This document shows, in pieces, positions 61,740-64,000 of a stretch of 64,000 bases of DNA. Each line of letters begins with the position of its first letter. Position 1 is the first letter of the stretch. The translations under genes were made by a program, and so were the position numbers. This DNA is from an uncultured Caldilineaceae bacterium (GTDB taxonomy: Bacteria; Chloroflexota; Anaerolineae; Caldilineales; Caldilineaceae), in contig OY282381.1 of assembly GCA_958295915.1 (NCBI GenBank), positions 3,742,722 through 3,806,721 of the forward strand, read 5' to 3'. The notes under the pieces were generated by a model. The model made no database searches. It was given only the letters and a program-made list of their open reading frames with translations, and was not told where the DNA came from.

Positions 61740-62954
61740 TCAAGAACGTTGTTGGCGCAGTCGGGCCAACTCGGCTTCCAACGCTTGCGCCCGTTCTTCG
61801 GCTGCTCGGCGGGCCGCCGCTTCCGTATCGGCTCGTTGCGCTTCCAGCGTAGCCTGTTCCTCTGCCTGCTGGCGAGCCGCCGCTTCCAGCGTAGCCTGTT
61901 CCTCCGCCCGCTGGCGAGCCGCCGCATCCAGCGTAGCCTGTTCCTCCGCCTGCTGGCGAGCCGCCGCATCCAGCGTAGCCTGTTCCTCCGCCCGCTGGCG
62001 GGCCGTTGCTTCCGTATCGGCTCGCTGCGCTTCCCTATCCGCCCTGGCGACAGCGGCCTGATATCCGGGCAGGACATACCCACTATACACCTCGTCCAGA
62101 GCCAACTCTTCTATATCCGGCCGCCGAAACAGATCTCTCCGCCGAAACTGGAACCCAGGCAACACCGCGGAGCGGATCACACCCTCCGCATCAGGCTGCA
62201 TCTCTTCGTAGCGCCCACCCGCGCCGAGGCGATAGAAGCGCATGTGCCGGCCGCTGGGATCGAGAATGAAGTATTCCTGCACCCCAGCCAGAGCATAGTC
62301 CCTCTTCTTCTCCTCCGTATCCCGACGCGCCTCCGCCAGTGTCGAATCGGACACCGACTCCACGCACATATCGCAGACCCCCTTAAACGCCCGATCATCC
62401 TCCTCCCAAGGCGTCCGGTTGTCAAACCGAACCACGCCGATGTCCGGCTTGCGTACCGCCTCCCGCATCCCGGACAGCTCTGCCGGGTCCGGCATGGTCA
62501 GATTGAAGCCGGTCTCCAGATTGATCAGCCTGGCAATCGGTTGGGAGCTCCCGTCGCCGCGTCCGCGGGCTCCATGGACCCTTTGGCTTTGCGTATAGCG
62601 GCGCATGAGATCGAGAAACCAATTGTAGAGCTCGATTTGAGAGGGTGTGGGCAAGGGTTTGGCCTCCAGGATGCCGTTGTTCCATTCATAGCTGACGTCG
62701 ATGTCCGGGTAGGGGTGTTCATACCACTTGGCCCAGTACTCTGCCTTGGAGACATAGCGGCCATCGTCGGGCGCAAGGGGGCTGACCGCCGTGTCGGATG
62801 TCTCTTCCTCCCATCTGCCGGGTATGCCTGTATCATCCGCCGGGCGACCGTTGACCTGCTCTACCTGTTCCCGAGGCGCGTCACGCAACGCCGCTTTGGA
62901 CAGGGCAATCTCCGAGGGTTTCAGGATCGTTGCCCTGTTCAATTTGGATTCCAT
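61740..62954 (-). CDS. Uma2-family (DUF820) nuclease-like protein, copy 2, with expanded coiled coil
   Basis: 404 residues from ATG 62954. The Uma2 domain is almost the same as in copy 1, with PDIGVV, VESVS and EKKRDYALAGVQEYF. The C-terminal coiled coil contains extra 14-residue units of the type RQRAEEQATLDAAA, three more than copy 1 (42 residues, 126 bp). A 14-residue step is exactly two heptads, so the coil stays in register. This shows slippage or unequal exchange since the duplication. The function is unknown. Confidence 0.85.
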   Translation of the reverse strand: MESKLNRATILKPSEIALSKAALRDAPREQVEQVNGRPADDTGIPGRWEEETSDTAVSPLAPDDGRYVSKAEYWAKWYEHPYPDIDVSYEWNNGILEAKPLPTPSQIELYNWFLDLMRRYTQSQRVHGARGRGDGSSQPIARLINLETGFNLTMPDPAELSGMREAVRKPDIGVVRFDNRTPWEEDDRAFKGVCDMCVESVSDSTLAEARRDTEEKKRDYALAGVQEYFILDPSGRHMRFYRLGAGGRYEEMQPDAEGVIRSAVLPGFQFRRRDLFRRPDIEELALDEVYSGYVLPGYQAAVARADREAQRADTEATARQRAEEQATLDAAARQQAEEQATLDAAARQRAEEQATLEAAARQQAEEQATLEAQRADTEAAARRAAEERAQALEAELARLRQQRS

Positions 62955-63227
62955 GCTCCCTCCTCTCGTCCTGACATAACGGGCAGCCCCGCCTCTCTGT
63001 GAAAATTCTATCACGGTTTACACTGCCGGGCTATGTCGTTTCGGTCACGCCTCCTGTCCATATCAGGATTTTCCAGATTCACAGGAGTATCCTGAAGATC
63101 GAGGTCGGCCTTCGTCAACCTGTACGCCTGCTGCCAGTAGCCCTTCAACGAGGAAATGAACCTGGAGAAAGAGAAAAATCTCTCTGACATAGTTTATCCA
63201 CATTGTGGATGGCTACAAATTGGCTCT
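62955..63227. other. Intergenic region without a recognised gene
   Basis: Contains the duplication boundary near 62979, a fragment GATTTTCCAGATTCACAGGA (around 63069) related to the 11450 region, and a small inverted repeat ATCCACA-T-TGTGGAT at 63196-63210. No convincing coding frame. Confidence 0.5.
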
Positions 63228-63569
63228 TCATTTGGTCGATCCGAGAAAATCCGCAATGATTCGCGCTTCCTCTTCGGTAATATCCATATCGGACATTGAG
63301 GTTCCCGGGGCGAATTGAGACGGATTGACAAGGAATTCCGCCAGTTTCTCCCGTGTCCAGACGATATTCAGCGAAGTCAGGGCAGCCGAAGCGTTGTAGC
63401 CAGCGACGCGACCGGCCCGCCGTCCAATCACGCCGCCCAGATGCGGCCCAATGGGATGCTCCGCAACCAAGTTGTGACAACTTCCGCATCGCGCGGCAAA
63501 AGTGCCGCGCCGGAAAGTTCGCCTTACCGATCGTCCGTCTGCATGGAGGGCGGCCAGGAGACTTCGCCG
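63228..63569 (-). pseudogene. Class I cytochrome c lacking a proper start
   Basis: The open frame reads FRRGTFAARCGSCHNLVAEH, with haem motif CGSCH at 63474-63488, then PIGPHLGGVIGRRAG and a C-terminal part with the probable axial Met (APGTSMSDMDITEEEARIIA). So the cytochrome core is complete. But upstream of the haem motif there is no ATG, GTG or TTG before a TAG at 63570-63572, and no signal peptide. The first ATG (63470) falls after the haem motif. It overlaps the next gene by 46 bp. A truncated gene is the best reading; a CTG start is an alternative. Confidence 0.6.
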
Positions 63570-64000
63570 CTAAGGCTCTCCACGCCTATAGTCTGGCCGG
63601 TAGCGATATGTTTGATGTCATACTGTGGAAGATCACGCATCACAATGCAATTCTCCCCCACCGAAACGTCATAATCGTTGTAAAGAAAGTCCAGGTTGTC
63701 GAAACCGTATTGCTTACGCTCCTCGGGAAGGTCATTCACGTGAACGGGCGTTATTTGTAAGAAGAATCTATGCTCGATATCGTCCTCGCTACAAGGGCTT
63801 TTCACATATAGCAACCGGCTTTCGTGGATATATACATCATACTCGTTGGAGCGAATTATGGGATCGCCGGCTTCCTCAATGATTCTGAAAATATCTATAA
63901 CATCATGCTCGCCTCTCCAGACGGGCGGCCAGGAGACTTCGCCGCTAGGGCTCTCCACACGCATAGTCTGGCCGGTAGCGATATGTTTGATGTCATACTG
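63524..64000 (-). CDS. Repeated-module protein, N-terminal part beyond window
   Basis: At least 158 residues, open to the window edge. A module ending QYDIKHIATGQ, followed by SGEVSWPP, occurs twice, about 374 bp apart (63551-63627 and 63925-64000 are near-identical on the DNA). Between them lies EYDVYIHESRLLYVKSPCSE, then FFLQITPVHVNDLPEERKQY and GFDNLDFLYN. From memory such modules occur at the end of large membrane glycosyltransferase-like proteins in environmental bacteria. I cannot assign a function. The stop TAA is at 63524. Confidence 0.5.
   Translation of the reverse strand, partial: QYDIKHIATGQTMRVESPSGEVSWPPVWRGEHDVIDIFRIIEEAGDPIIRSNEYDVYIHESRLLYVKSPCSEDDIEHRFFLQITPVHVNDLPEERKQYGFDNLDFLYNDYDVSVGENCIVMRDLPQYDIKHIATGQTIGVESLSGEVSWPPSMQTDDR

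Larger units (their letters stand above)
59384..62979. repeat. Segmental duplication, copy 2 (complete)
   Basis: Carries the start of dppB, an intact binding-protein gene, a 47-bp repeat copy and the longer Uma2 gene, in the same order and direction as 53839-57153. It is the likely parent since it is continuous with the full permease operon. Confidence 0.9.

Noticed and set aside
63194..63210. Replication origin (TTATCCACA matches the DnaA box)
   Set aside because: A single site with one inverted near-match; no cluster, AT-rich unwinding region, dnaA or dnaN.

Overview
The window reads as chromosome of a Chloroflexota bacterium, most likely Anaerolineae/Caldilineae-like. This is inferred from the gene set: carbohydrate ABC transporters with Tat-type lipoprotein binding proteins and no linked ATPase, an isopentenyl phosphate kinase, short HisG with HisZ, Uma2 proteins, double-zinc-ribbon LysM and TPR/FecR/GT39 membrane proteins, and many intergenic tandem heptamers. 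No rRNA, tRNA, CRISPR array, prophage or complete insertion sequence was recognised.

Layout. 1-9.2 kb (+): end of an M24 peptidase, a large FtsX-type permease whose stop lies in a 47-bp tandem repeat, then a sugar uptake cluster (binding protein, two permeases, Gfo/Idh/MocA oxidoreductase). 9.2-11.4 kb: a collapsed type ISP restriction-modification gene facing gcvT. 11.6-16.5 kb (+): the least conventional locus, a 1097-residue fusion of extracytoplasmic beta-propeller, membrane anchor and P-loop ATPase, followed by a second P-loop ATPase. 16.5-23.8 kb (+): menaquinone-type methyltransferase, another methyltransferase, a class A penicillin-binding protein, SurE, a PH-like membrane protein and a family 2 glycosyltransferase. 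23.9-32.2 kb: CPBP protease (-), a short promoter-hairpin-terminator unit, acyl-CoA dehydrogenase, etfB-etfA, threonine synthase, TrmB and an OLD-like nuclease. 32.3-47.9 kb (-): membrane proteins including a UbiA-like protein, a coupled TPR/FecR-like/GT39 operon, a TnpB remnant, a HEAT-repeat pair, LysM protein, site-2 protease, isopentenyl phosphate kinase, selA, rfbC, hisG, hisZ and an FmdB zinc ribbon. 48.1-53.8 kb (+): a cobalamin-riboswitch operon (btuF, btuC, btuD, pduO-type adenosyltransferase, 2Fe-2S protein), split by six 100-bp repeats. 53.8-63 kb (-): a peptide/nickel-type ABC transporter locus with a 3.3-3.6 kb segmental duplication (Uma2, binding protein, start of dppB), one copy of which is decaying. 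The window ends in a broken cytochrome c and a repeated-module protein running off the edge.

How it fits together. The genes indicate a heterotroph importing sugars and peptides, using ETF-linked acyl-CoA oxidation, importing cobalamin and adenosylating it, and possibly making selenoproteins. The most unusual non-coding feature is the density of dispersed repeats: two heptanucleotide families, a hairpin element built of AGGAGAGAGAA / TTCTCTCTCCT arms around heptamers, a 47-bp repeat, and long repeats sharing CTTGCGTCCTTGCGTCTT. Several of them begin at, or supply, the stop codons of neighbouring genes, and three are translated within genes.
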